Shown here: piece after piece, positions 1-8,514 of the stretch
Layout: each line of letters opens with the position of its first letter
Position numbering within the stretch: the stretch's first letter is position 1
Assembly: GCA_903772945.1 (NCBI GenBank)
Contig: CAICTM010001309.1
Location: 1-31,983, forward strand
Length of the DNA: 31,983 nucleotides
Direction: 5' to 3'
DNA from: Seminavis robusta
Taxonomy: Eukaryota; Bacillariophyta; Bacillariophyceae; Naviculales; Naviculaceae
Notes under the pieces: generated by a model
The model's input: the letters and a program-made list of their open reading frames with translations, nothing else
The model's database searches: none
What the model was told of the DNA's origin: nothing
Position numbers and translations under genes: made by a program

Positions 1-245
1 AGTGATTTTGTTTATTCATTTAGGTTGTCTCCCCTCGTGGCTTAAGTACCGGTACGGTATGTATCTTCGATAAACAACACCCGGACAATTCCAACGCCAG
101 GTGCACCCCTCGATCATACGGGTACCGGCATCCTCGTACCACCGTTGCAACCTCAGACGGTGGATGGAAGTTTTTTGAAAGATTCTATTCATTGCGGCGA
201 GCTATTCTCGCTTGCATGAATCTGCTTTTAAGATTAAACTAAAAC

Positions 246-2933
246 CTAACCTAGACTCGCCCAATGTGTTACCATTTTGTCCCAAAAGTCCATCTCATTG
301 GGATCACCAACAGCAGCAATGAAGGCTTCCAAACCATCTTTCCGCCCGTGACAGCTTGGTCTTTCCTTCTTGTCATGTGAGGAATGATTTCCGTGGTGGC
401 AAGGCTTGTGTTTCCGATGCCTATTGGAATGCTTCTTTTCCTTTTTGTGGTGACGATGATGGTTTTTGTGGTGGTGATGGTGATGGCTACGGTGGCCACC
501 ATGGTGGTGTTCGTTTTCTTCCTTGGGCGCTGGCATTGTCAGAGAACGGCGAAGAGAACCTGCTTCCCTATCATAGGTTTCCTTGTGGTAGTCAGTTTCG
601 TGGTCCCTTGGCAGATTTTCGTTTCTCGTGTCAATTGTCTGCTCGGGTGCCGACAAGCTTCTTCGATGACTGTAGTGCTGTCCACTTCCATGGTCTTGCT
701 TGGTGACGGAGCTTGCTTTGGTTGGTTCCTCCCAACCAAAACTCTGGGCAATGCTATTGTTGTCATCCTCGTGACAACAATCTTCTCCGGCCATATCCAA
801 CCCCGTTTCCACATTGTAGAATTCAAAGTCAATCGGAGGTTCAGGTATCTCAACGTGTCCGCCATGGCAATGTTCCTTTTCTTCCATCTTTCTGGGCGCC
901 GCCGACATCGTCAGAGAATGGCCAAGAGAATGTTCTTCCCTATCATTGGTTTCCTTAAAATAGTCAGCTTTGACGCCCCATGGAAGATCTTCTTTGCTCG
1001 TGGCAATCTTCTGTTCGGGTGATGACAAGCTTCCTCGATGACTGTAGTGCTGTCCACTTTCATGGTCTTGTGAGCTCGCTTTGGTTGGTTCCTCCCAACC
1101 GAAACTCTGGGCGATGATGAGATTGTTGTCATCCTTGTGACAACAATCTTCACCGGCCATATCCAACCCCGTTTCCGAGTCGGAGAAGTCAATGTCCTCG
1201 ACGTCAATCAGAGGTTCCGGTATCTCAACCGGAGGATCATTCGAAGGCAGACAAAAGCTGCAGTCGCTGTCATCAGAATCAGACATGTCATTCATGAGTG
1301 ATTGGGGTACCCACGAGGGATACTTTTTCTTGTGGCTGCTGGGTTTACGATCGTGATCCGATTGCACACTTAGACCAATATCGTTGCCACAACGCTTCGC
1401 GCTGCCGCTGGATGCTGTTGTGTCACGTGCATTGGGTGCCGCTTTTCCCAGCATGGGGGCGGAAGATGTCTTGGTGAGCAGTTCTCGTCGGTCCGTCGTC
1501 ATTTTAGTATCATAGTGTAGCACTTGGGAATTGCCATGACATTGACGACACTGTCGCAACTTGTCTCTGGCGGACTTTGGGTCGTCGCCCAAAGACTTAT
1601 TCTTGGTGGGCTTGCCTTCACTGGAGTGCAGCGAAGGCAGCTCTGGAAGCGCCAGGGAGTAGGCCCGATCCGAGCAGAGAATGGTTGGAATGGGGCTAAC
1701 ATGATGGTGGCTGCTAGAACCGCTTGATCTGGAACAATAGGCTGCTTTGAGTTGATCCGTCAAGCGGCGTGCCGTAAAGGATCGTTGCGAAGCTTCCAGG
1801 GGCGATACGGATGTCTGTCGAAGCTTCGCGGATGAGACAGATCGTGGACTGTGACTCTGGGAGCTGCCCGAGCCCAAGAACAGTGGGGGCTCTGTAGCAG
1901 TGGACTCTGATAACATAGAGGACAGTGACTGCTTCTTGGACGACTTCTTCTTAGGCTTTGGTTTCTTGGGACCAAGGCTGCGGCATGAGCTGTGCTTGCT
2001 CTTTGATAAGGCTGAGTGTTTGTGCTGACGATGCTCTGATGAGACCGACCTTTGGCTGTAATGGCTGTGAGAGCTGCCCGAGCCCAGAAGAGGCAGCGGT
2101 GGCTCCGTTGCAACAGACCGTGAACATGAAGGTTTGTCAGGGATCCGTGGGTTGGAGTCTAGCAACGAGGACAAAGACTTCTTGGAAGACGGCTGCCTCT
2201 TTGGTTTGGGGCTAAGACAGCGAGATGAGCTGTGCCTGACCTTTGACAAGGCTGGCTGTCGATGATGCTCTGATGAGACAGACCTTAGGCTTTGACTCTG
2301 GCTGCTACAGCTGGAACCCAACCCGCGGCGCTCAGTGGAAGCGGACTGTGAGCATGATTTTGGGTTCTGACTGATGCTGAGGGATGAGTTATTCCAGTCG
2401 AACAAACTGGACAGTGATGAGTGATTGTTATTGGAGGAACTCTGTGTTCCTGGTTTGGGACTGAGGCTGCGCGATGAGCTGTGCTGTTTCTTGATCCCAC
2501 CATGTCTTGATCTTGACTTGGGATCACCGCGGTGTTTCCGTTGTCCACTTCGTGACGACGACTTTGTCTTACTCCGACCACTTCTGGTGCTAGCTTTGTT
2601 CTCTGTTGTAGTTGGAGAGAGCGAGGGTCTCTCATTGGATGCCTCCACTGTTGCTGCTGTGCGGGTCGAAGAAGCCTCCAAGCTGCGGTTATGCATAGTA
2701 TAGCCCACCGATGTCATGGAAGCGGAAGCGCTCGCGGGCTCTCCAAGTTGGGCAGCGCAGCGCAATTGCGCCTGCTCAAGTGAAGGAGCCATGGGCTGGA
2801 GAGGTGTTGCCAGCATGATGCTATTGTTGTAATAAAGGCGACGAGGAGAATGCTTGATCAGATCAGCTGAAGGTGATCGGAACTTTTTGTGTTTGTAGCT
2901 GTTTGTATCTGCTGTATGTGTTTGTGGTGGCAT
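246..2933 (-). CDS. Ser/His-rich low-complexity protein with two internal repeat families (unknown function)
   Basis: I do not recognise this 895-residue protein. The frame stays open upstream to a GTG, but the first ATG is at 2933 and is taken as the start. Residues 85-420 are very rich in Ser, Arg and Lys and contain three units of 60-80 residues (about 149-225, 231-308 and 311-370), each opening with HSS-R-L-PK and ending near RSVSS. Residues 569-693 and 694-814 are two copies of a block of about 120 residues: VEIPEP, then ETGLDMAGEDCCH, then QSFGWEEPTKASS, ending in HGGH. A His/Lys-rich tail (808-852) precedes a short non-repetitive C-terminus containing DPNEMDFWDKM. There is no signal peptide, membrane helix or enzymatic motif. 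The His/Cys/acidic composition would allow metal binding or a nuclear or scaffold role, but that is speculation. No intron is needed. The continuous frame through highly biased sequence supports a real gene. Confidence 0.75.
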   Translation of the reverse strand: MPPQTHTADTNSYKHKKFRSPSADLIKHSPRRLYYNNSIMLATPLQPMAPSLEQAQLRCAAQLGEPASASASMTSVGYTMHNRSLEASSTRTAATVEASNERPSLSPTTTENKASTRSGRSKTKSSSRSGQRKHRGDPKSRSRHGGIKKQHSSSRSLSPKPGTQSSSNNNHSSLSSLFDWNNSSLSISQNPKSCSQSASTERRGLGSSCSSQSQSLRSVSSEHHRQPALSKVRHSSSRCLSPKPKRQPSSKKSLSSLLDSNPRIPDKPSCSRSVATEPPLPLLGSGSSHSHYSQRSVSSEHRQHKHSALSKSKHSSCRSLGPKKPKPKKKSSKKQSLSSMLSESTATEPPLFLGSGSSQSHSPRSVSSAKLRQTSVSPLEASQRSFTARRLTDQLKAAYCSRSSGSSSHHHVSPIPTILCSDRAYSLALPELPSLHSSEGKPTKNKSLGDDPKSARDKLRQCRQCHGNSQVLHYDTKMTTDRRELLTKTSSAPMLGKAAPNARDTTASSGSAKRCGNDIGLSVQSDHDRKPSSHKKKYPSWVPQSLMNDMSDSDDSDCSFCLPSNDPPVEIPEPLIDVEDIDFSDSETGLDMAGEDCCHKDDNNLIIAQSFGWEEPTKASSQDHESGQHYSHRGSLSSPEQKIATSKEDLPWGVKADYFKETNDREEHSLGHSLTMSAAPRKMEEKEHCHGGHVEIPEPPIDFEFYNVETGLDMAGEDCCHEDDNNSIAQSFGWEEPTKASSVTKQDHGSGQHYSHRRSLSAPEQTIDTRNENLPRDHETDYHKETYDREAGSLRRSLTMPAPKEENEHHHGGHRSHHHHHHKNHHRHHKKEKKHSNRHRKHKPCHHGNHSSHDKKERPSCHGRKDGLEAFIAAVGDPNEMDFWDKMVTHWASLG
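492..1229 (-). repeat. Tandem in-gene duplication of about 365 bp
   Basis: Bases 855-1229 and 492-854 encode the two VEIPEP...HGGH blocks of the Ser/His-rich protein. They are still clearly alike at the DNA level, for example in the stretches around GGTTGGTTCCTCCCAACC and around CGGCCATATCCAACCCCGTT, so the duplication is fairly recent. Small in-frame length differences separate the copies. Confidence 0.85.
1824..2489 (-). repeat. Three degenerate Ser/Arg/Lys-rich repeat units inside the Ser/His-rich gene
   Basis: These bases encode three successive units with the shared order HSS-R-L-PKP, a Lys/Ser linker, SLSS(L/M)(L/F), a ...TEPP(L)...GSGSS patch and RSVSS. The units differ in length and are more diverged than the downstream 120-residue duplication, so they are probably older. 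Confidence 0.75.
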
Positions 2934-2939
2934 CACCAC

Positions 2940-4519
2940 AGCAAACCACTTTCACACGTTACTTCTTGCTGGTTTTCTCGGATTATCTCTGCAATAACTT
3001 GAACATGCATCTATGGCTGATTTATTCAGCCAGAGATATCTGTGATGATGATAAGAAGTAAGAAGGACCCAACAGACCTCCAACAGTGAGCGCTGGCCTC
3101 AAAAACAGCAACTCGATCCGCTTTCCTATTGGCACACTGTTTCCGTCAAGATAACTCTGATAGCTCTCTGATTGGCTGGGTTCTTTCATGCTTTGATGGG
3201 GTTCGTTTTTTTGGTGGCAACTGGTCAAACGAGTATCGGTAGGCGAGGTATATCCAAAATAATTAATATCAATTCAATTTTTGCTGTATTACCGCACCTC
3301 CACAACATACCGGTAACCACATTCTGGACCAACCCGAGACCCGAAATTGCACAGAATAGCTCACAGAATTGAATTGGAAAGAGGTGGGTTCTCCTCCTAA
3401 GGAAAAGCCATATTTAAAGGAGATCCTCTTGCATCCAATCATGGACGACATAACGAAAAAAGATTAACTGCACAGAATGGAAAGGAGGTGGGGTTCTTTA
3501 GAAATCCTAGCTCTCCCACACATGTACGTGTAGGAACTAAAGGAAAAGCCTTATTATTTACTGAGTATGCAATAAAGAAATAATATATATGTTCTTGGGC
3601 GACATCCCGAAAAAAGATGCTCTTCAGGCAGGGCAATAGTTCTGACTGCGACTCGAGCACGTCACCGACTACGTCACCCAACTTTTTGTAGCTTGAGGAA
3701 AAGGAAGCAGCTGTCCGCTGTCTGCAACTACAGCTCCACCACCCACTTGGCTTCTTTTGATCTATCTGACAACAATGCCAGCATCTCCGAAAGCTCTCGG
3801 AAGCTGATAAGAATTGTAGGGTTCTTTGAATGAATAGCACAGGTATCTGAGCACATGTAGTACTGGATAGCTCAGGAATCGAGATGATGATTGAGGGTCA
3901 CGCTTTCAAGCTTTCAAGAGGGAAAACAAGACTAAGCTTTGTGCAAGCAAGGTACTGTAGGAGTGGATCGGTCTCTTGCTGTTGCTTGTAGCTGACATCT
4001 GAGAATACTTGCACGAGGGCTTGACCTGCCTTTGGGGCCTAGCTAGCTAGCAAGTACAGCTGATGATATCCATGCCATCGCATCAAGAAGGTTTGTTTGC
4101 TTGCCAGAAAAGCAAGCTTTATGCTTTGGACGGGATTGTTTTGGCAGCCTGATTCGATTCTGGTGACCACAAAAGAGACCCATCGTATTGATTGGGTCCA
4201 TACCAGTTCCTTTGCTTGGCCTGAGAGATGATGACTGTATCGGTACTACCAGACAAATAATCGTATCGACTTTTGCTTGAGGTTCTGTGGAGTCGAGTCG
4301 AGTCATGCATGGGTGTTGAGCTGGCCAAAGGAGCATGTGTGCGCTCTTTGGTCATTGCCGAAAGAAAGCCTTCGAAATTCAAATCACCCAACGGCAATCA
4401 CCACCACAAAATCGAAACAAAACACACAATTCTCATTCTTCACATCAGCCGACAAGGGGGCTGTAGAATTGAATTGTCGAGCTATCTGCATCTAGCTAGT
4501 AGACTATCTGTTGTGGACC
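2940..4519. other. Intergenic spacer between divergent genes, with a diverged local duplication
   Basis: This spacer separates the leftward Ser/His-rich gene from the rightward transporter, so it should hold both promoters. The open frames here are short, have no recognisable domains and often lack an ATG. It contains the duplicated segment at 3362-3619, a CTAGCTAGCTAG run near 4039 and a GAGTC pentanucleotide run near 4290. I could not identify a TATA box or another core promoter element with confidence. Confidence 0.6.
3362..3619 (+). repeat. Diverged tandem duplication (about 105 and 149 bp)
   Basis: The order CACAGAATtG..GGAAAG-AGGTGGG-TTCT...AAGGAAAAGCC-TATT-TTTA...CGACAT-CCGAAAAAAGAT occurs twice, at about 3362-3466 and 3471-3619. 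The second unit is longer by insertions of about 40 bp. No coding sense is preserved, so this is a non-coding duplication. Confidence 0.6.
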
Positions 4520-5989
4520 ATGGTGAAGTATCGACGGGGCAAGTCTCTTCCCGTGGACCAAGAATCTCCCGATATTTCGGGCAATGAGAGCAGTAGCACG
4601 ACGTGTACAACAACATGTACTTCGACTGAAGATGTGTTTTATTCTCCCATTCTCAAACCTTTATCCACTACTACTCCAACGGGAGCCTCGGTTCCCAGCA
4701 TGATTTTCAACTTGATCAAGAACATTGTGGGTGCGGGTGTCCTGGGCTTGCCAGCTGGCATTGCGGCGTTTGGTGATGCTCCTTCGGCCGTCATACCCGC
4801 CATTGTGTTGATTGTGTGGATGGGCAGTATGAGTGCCTACGGCTTTTCACTGATTGGACGACTGTGTGCGTACAGTCAGGCACAGTCATATGCCGGAGCC
4901 TGGCAAGCCGCGACTGGATCTGGCGCTAGTAAATGGATTCCTACCATGGCCTGTATGATGGTCACCTTCAGTCTCTTGCTCAGTTATTCCATGATTCTGT
5001 CACGAACCATTCCCGATCTCATGCTCTATCTGCATCCTCAGTGGCATGTCTCACGAGTAGAAGGATTGCTGGGGACGACACTGTTGATTTTGTTGCCATT
5101 GTGTTTGTTACAAGATTTACAATCGTTGGCGCCCTTTTCTCTCGTGGGAATTGCCGGTATGGTGTACACTACTCTCGCCATGATGATACGATACATCCAA
5201 GGGGCCTATCAGGAGTCCAGTGTCCATCTCCACCACTCTTCCTCGTTTCTCGATGATTTACCGGATGAATCCTTGCCGCACTTTGGAATCAAAGGAGCCA
5301 CTCATGTGTTCTCGACGGATGCCTTTTTGCTCATTTCCATGCTCAGTACGGCATTTAGTGCTCACTACAATGCCCCCAAGTTTTATTGGGAATTACAGGA
5401 ACCCTCTCTTGGAGCGTACCAAACGGTCGTGCGGACCAGTTTTGGTGGCAGCATGATGCTCATGGCGCTCCCGGCCATGTTTGGTTTCTTGACGTTTGGA
5501 GGCGCCAGTCAAGGCCTCATTCTTCACAATTACAGTGCCACGCACGATTCCATCATGACACTCTCCAGTTTTGCCGTCACACTCTCCCTCATTTGTTCCT
5601 ATCCGTTGGCATTTGTGGGAATGCGCAATGGCGTCTTGGATTTGTTGGAAATTCCACTGTTACAACGCAATCGGCTTGTGCATGGAGTGACGGTCGGATT
5701 GTTGACCGTCATTACCTGGTTGGCATTGGAAGTGCACGATTTGAGAATGGTACTGGCACTCAAAGGTGCCACCTTTGGAACCGCCGTCATGTACGTATTT
5801 CCATCCTATATGATGATTCAATACCAACGACGACGACGACAGCAACAAGCAAGATCGAAACAACAACAAGCGGCACAACTCGAATTGATGGCATCTTTGG
5901 AACGGGAAACACCCTGGATGGTCGCCAATGCCGTTCTAGGAGTCGTCTTTGGGTGTATTGGAACCTATCGGGCGTTGCAAATTGTGTAA
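4520..5989 (+). CDS. Amino acid transporter, AAAP family (SLC38/AVT-like)
   Basis: This single-exon gene encodes 489 residues, within the usual range of the amino acid/auxin permease (AAAP, Aa_trans) family, whose members carry neutral or cationic amino acids across plasma or vacuolar membranes with protons or sodium. After a polar N-terminal tail of about 58 residues comes the family-typical first helix with NLIKNIVGAGVLGLP (residues 64-78). About ten further hydrophobic segments follow, and the conserved loop HYNAPKFYWEL lies at 282-292. A basic/Gln-rich linker (435-455) precedes the last helix (about 466-484). The start chosen is the ATG in the context GGACCATGG; the frame extends nine bases upstream only through a TTG. 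The downstream neighbour converges on it. The substrate cannot be read from the sequence. Confidence 0.9.
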   Translation: MVKYRRGKSLPVDQESPDISGNESSSTTCTTTCTSTEDVFYSPILKPLSTTTPTGASVPSMIFNLIKNIVGAGVLGLPAGIAAFGDAPSAVIPAIVLIVWMGSMSAYGFSLIGRLCAYSQAQSYAGAWQAATGSGASKWIPTMACMMVTFSLLLSYSMILSRTIPDLMLYLHPQWHVSRVEGLLGTTLLILLPLCLLQDLQSLAPFSLVGIAGMVYTTLAMMIRYIQGAYQESSVHLHHSSSFLDDLPDESLPHFGIKGATHVFSTDAFLLISMLSTAFSAHYNAPKFYWELQEPSLGAYQTVVRTSFGGSMMLMALPAMFGFLTFGGASQGLILHNYSATHDSIMTLSSFAVTLSLICSYPLAFVGMRNGVLDLLEIPLLQRNRLVHGVTVGLLTVITWLALEVHDLRMVLALKGATFGTAVMYVFPSYMMIQYQRRRRQQQARSKQQQAAQLELMASLERETPWMVANAVLGVVFGCIGTYRALQIV

Positions 5990-6456
5990 TCAAAGACAAC
6001 AACAGCAATACACTGGTTCCCGTGCAGAAATGACCATGGCCACGCCTTGATCAGGACACTTTCCATTGCGGCTCCATTCACGGATGAACACCCTTTCTTT
6101 ACTCACGGCATGTGCTCGCTCCCCTTCCTTTGAAGCGATCAAATAATGCAACACGCAAACACGTCAAAGAGAAGGCTTTGTGCAAGTGTGAGGCATGGAA
6201 ATGGCAAAGCCAAGAAAAAGACTACATCAGCAAGCGATGCTCCAGCTACATGTAGAAGGTCCGTCTTCATTTGAAGACGTTCCTGTGAAGAACCTCGTAC
6301 TTAGACGAGAGAAACGCAGCACTGAAGACGTAATTCTAATCTTTAACATAGACGAAGAAACAAGTCCACGCATATCTACGGTACTGCTCTGTCTTCTTAC
6401 AAATGTACATTCTAAAAATAAACCACTACATCCGGGCATTGCAGCTAGCTAGCTAG
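5990..6456. other. Convergent intergenic spacer
   Basis: This is the 3' side of both the transporter and the aldehyde dehydrogenase gene. An 85-codon frame (6195-6452, +) has an ATG but no recognisable domain and I do not call it a gene. A perfect 8-bp stem with a 2-base loop, CGTCTTCA/TGAAGACG, lies at 6262-6279 and could form a hairpin in transcripts of either strand. A run of GCTAGCTA units overlaps the stop codon of the leftward gene at its right edge. Confidence 0.6.
6262..6279. repeat. Short perfect inverted repeat (8-bp stem)
   Basis: CGTCTTCA at 6262-6269 and TGAAGACG at 6272-6279 are exact reverse complements separated by two T residues. It sits between the 3' ends of two convergent genes. 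A role in transcript termination is possible but unproven. Confidence 0.5.
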
Positions 6457-8514
6457 CTAGTTCACCACAACAAGCGACGCAATGGCAGCAATCGCACTCA
6501 CCGACACGGCTCCAATGACACCCCAACCAATCTTGGGATCAATCTTGAGCACCGCCGCGAAAATGAGATTGGTAAAGCTAACAACACCGGGTTTTTGTAC
6601 AAAGGTTCCCAGAGCCGTCATGACTCGTTTCGTTTCCATGTGGTTGCTCGTAGCCTTGCCGTGAGAGGACAAAATGGACGGAGCGCGAACCACAGACTTT
6701 TGTACATGAGGGATAAACTTGTAGTTGCCAACGCGACCGATACCACTCTGCACATTGTCCAGTGTTTCGGTGCCAGAAAATCCACCCCAAGAAAAACCGT
6801 AGGCCATGCCCGTCCAGAGATTAATGCCGACGCAGCCGTACTGCAACGTTGGCAATGGCCATTTCCACACCACAAGTTTTTTCGAGACTCTTGGGAACGC
6901 TCATGGATGTACTGAGAGTGCCAAAGATGTAGTTGTTGCAGAGATCGACGGCAGTTTCCAGATACGTAGTTGTCGTGTTGTTGTTCTGGAGCGTGACAAA
7001 GGTCAAAACGGGGCAAAAGGGTTCGTGCTGAAAGGCGTATTCGTTGCGGGCACTCTCACGACCAGCTTTCGTGGACAAGTCCACTTTCAAATCAACGCAG
7101 AGTAAAGGCAACACGACTGCTTCGGTTCCGTGTTGGCCATTGTTCAATAGTGGAGGTGACAATCGACGGTCCTCCTTACTACTTTCGGCACCATGCCACT
7201 CGACGGCACTGGCATACTTCTCTCGGTATCGGTTCCATCGATCTTGGCAACCGGGATAGTACGCCACGGGCAATTCCAACTTTTGCCATTCCGCCTGGAC
7301 GAGTTTTTGGAATTCCTCTCTTTGGGGCCATTCTTCGGCCATGACAACCACTTTGGGTGCCAAGCAATTGCTGGACGCATTGCTATAAACTCCCATGACG
7401 AGAATTTGAGCATGATGTTGGAGTTCTGCTTTGGTATAGGATGCATTTGGTTCGAAGGACATGATCCAAGGAGTGATGCAACCTAGTTCAGAAGACATTT
7501 CGGCCTGGAGTTTGGGTGTATTGTTTTGCTTGTTGGTTTCCTGTTCTTCCTTGGTGGATCCCCATCTTTATTTTATTGGATGAATGAATGAATGAACAGA
7601 GAACGGGTCAGCACGGGAACGTGTCGTGACAAGCCATCAGACAGACCAGAACTAACTTACACAACGGCGTCATGGGTAGGTTTTCCTCCCGTCATGTGAA
7701 TGGCAGTTACATCAGAGTGATAGACGAGGGCACTGTTGGCCTCCAAGGTTTTCAAGTCCAAGCAACTACCGAGAAAGTTTTGCTCGTAGAGTGGTCGGAA
7801 CAATTTGCGACAAATGGGATCCAACCCGGCGCCTCGCAAGGGATTGTGCTTGCAAAAGACCGTCCTTTGTCGCACAAAGAGTCCATCCAAGATATCCACC
7901 AATGTCAGAAAGGATTGATTTCCGGCTCCAAGCACCACCAGGACACCCTCATCGACGTTGTCCTTGAATGGTTCCATGTGGAACGGCTTGGGAGCCTGGT
8001 CCACCTTTTGGACCTGTTCTGGATCCAACCACCATTCCACGTTCATTCCGGCACCCAGCAGATCAAAATTGTCCTTGGGGGTAATGGGGTAAACGGGGAG
8101 GTAGACTTGACCACTGGGTTGATGGACCTGAGGTTTCATTTTGGAGTCGTAGTGCTTCATGTTGTCGCTCGTTCCCAGAGCCGCCTTGTAGCCTTCGATC
8201 AGCTTTTCCATTTGCGCCTTGATGGTCACCATGGGAAGGACGGCCTCCGCGACAGCCACGGCTTGTCCTTCGGGACCATCCAGGTCAAGTCCCATCAAGG
8301 TTTCCGCGGTCCAATCCGCCAACGCTTTCCATTCCTGGTCCAGAGTCATTTCCTGGGTCAAAATCTGTAGCATTGCTTCCAAGAGTTCCAGCTTGGCTGC
8401 CACCGAGAGTCCGCTCCATTTTGCTTGATTCTCACCGAGGCGCCTCAGAGAGTCTTCCACCACGGCGGGTAACACAGGCTCTGTCTTGTCGTCGTAAGTT
8501 GCACCTTTGCACAT
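6457..8514 (-). CDS. Aldehyde dehydrogenase superfamily protein with C-terminal membrane anchor (one-base frame disruption)
   Basis: Two exons, 8514-7661 and 7565-6457, are joined across a 95-nt intron (GTAAGT at 7660, AG at 7567-7566). The splice rejoins the frame as THDAVVWGSTKEEQ. The product is about 653 residues, of the NAD(P)-dependent ALDH fold that oxidises aldehydes or reduces acyl groups. Visible elements are GAGN in the cofactor-binding half (196-199), MTGG (274-277), the general-base Glu in SELGC (Glu311), the nucleophile in SNCLAPKV (Cys352), HEPFCPVLT near the nicotinamide ribose, and the late LQYGCVGINLW block. Residues of about 631-653 form a hydrophobic helix ending the protein, suggesting a tail anchor as in fatty-aldehyde dehydrogenases. 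After Asn524 an extra base (6847) shifts the frame; the conserved family sequence continues in the next frame to the stop. This could be a sequence error, a real mutation or a programmed shift. The total exon length is 3n+1, in agreement. The start ATG has an ACC context. Confidence 0.85.
7566..7660 (-). other. Intron of the aldehyde dehydrogenase gene
   Basis: The donor is GTAAGT on the minus strand and the acceptor AG follows an A/T-rich AATAAAATAAAG stretch. Removing 95 nt fuses the two exon frames within the codon for Val285 and restores the ALDH-typical continuity HDAVVWGS. Confidence 0.9.

Noticed and set aside
384..1022. Rightward open frame of 212 codons, rich in Val/Met/Phe
   Set aside because: It is the complement of His- and Asp-rich codons in the Ser/His-rich gene; the hydrophobic look is a by-product.
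1533..1550. CxxCHG motif (Cys462-Cys465-His466) in the Ser/His-rich protein as a possible heme c site
   Set aside because: It is a single motif in low-complexity sequence without targeting signal or cytochrome context; probably coincidence.
3439..3840. Leftward open frame of 133 codons
   Set aside because: It runs through the non-coding diverged duplication, and its Cys/Trp/Phe-rich product resembles no family.
7672..8370. Rightward open frame of 232 codons
   Set aside because: It lies antisense to exon 1 of the aldehyde dehydrogenase gene, which has clear family motifs and correct splicing.
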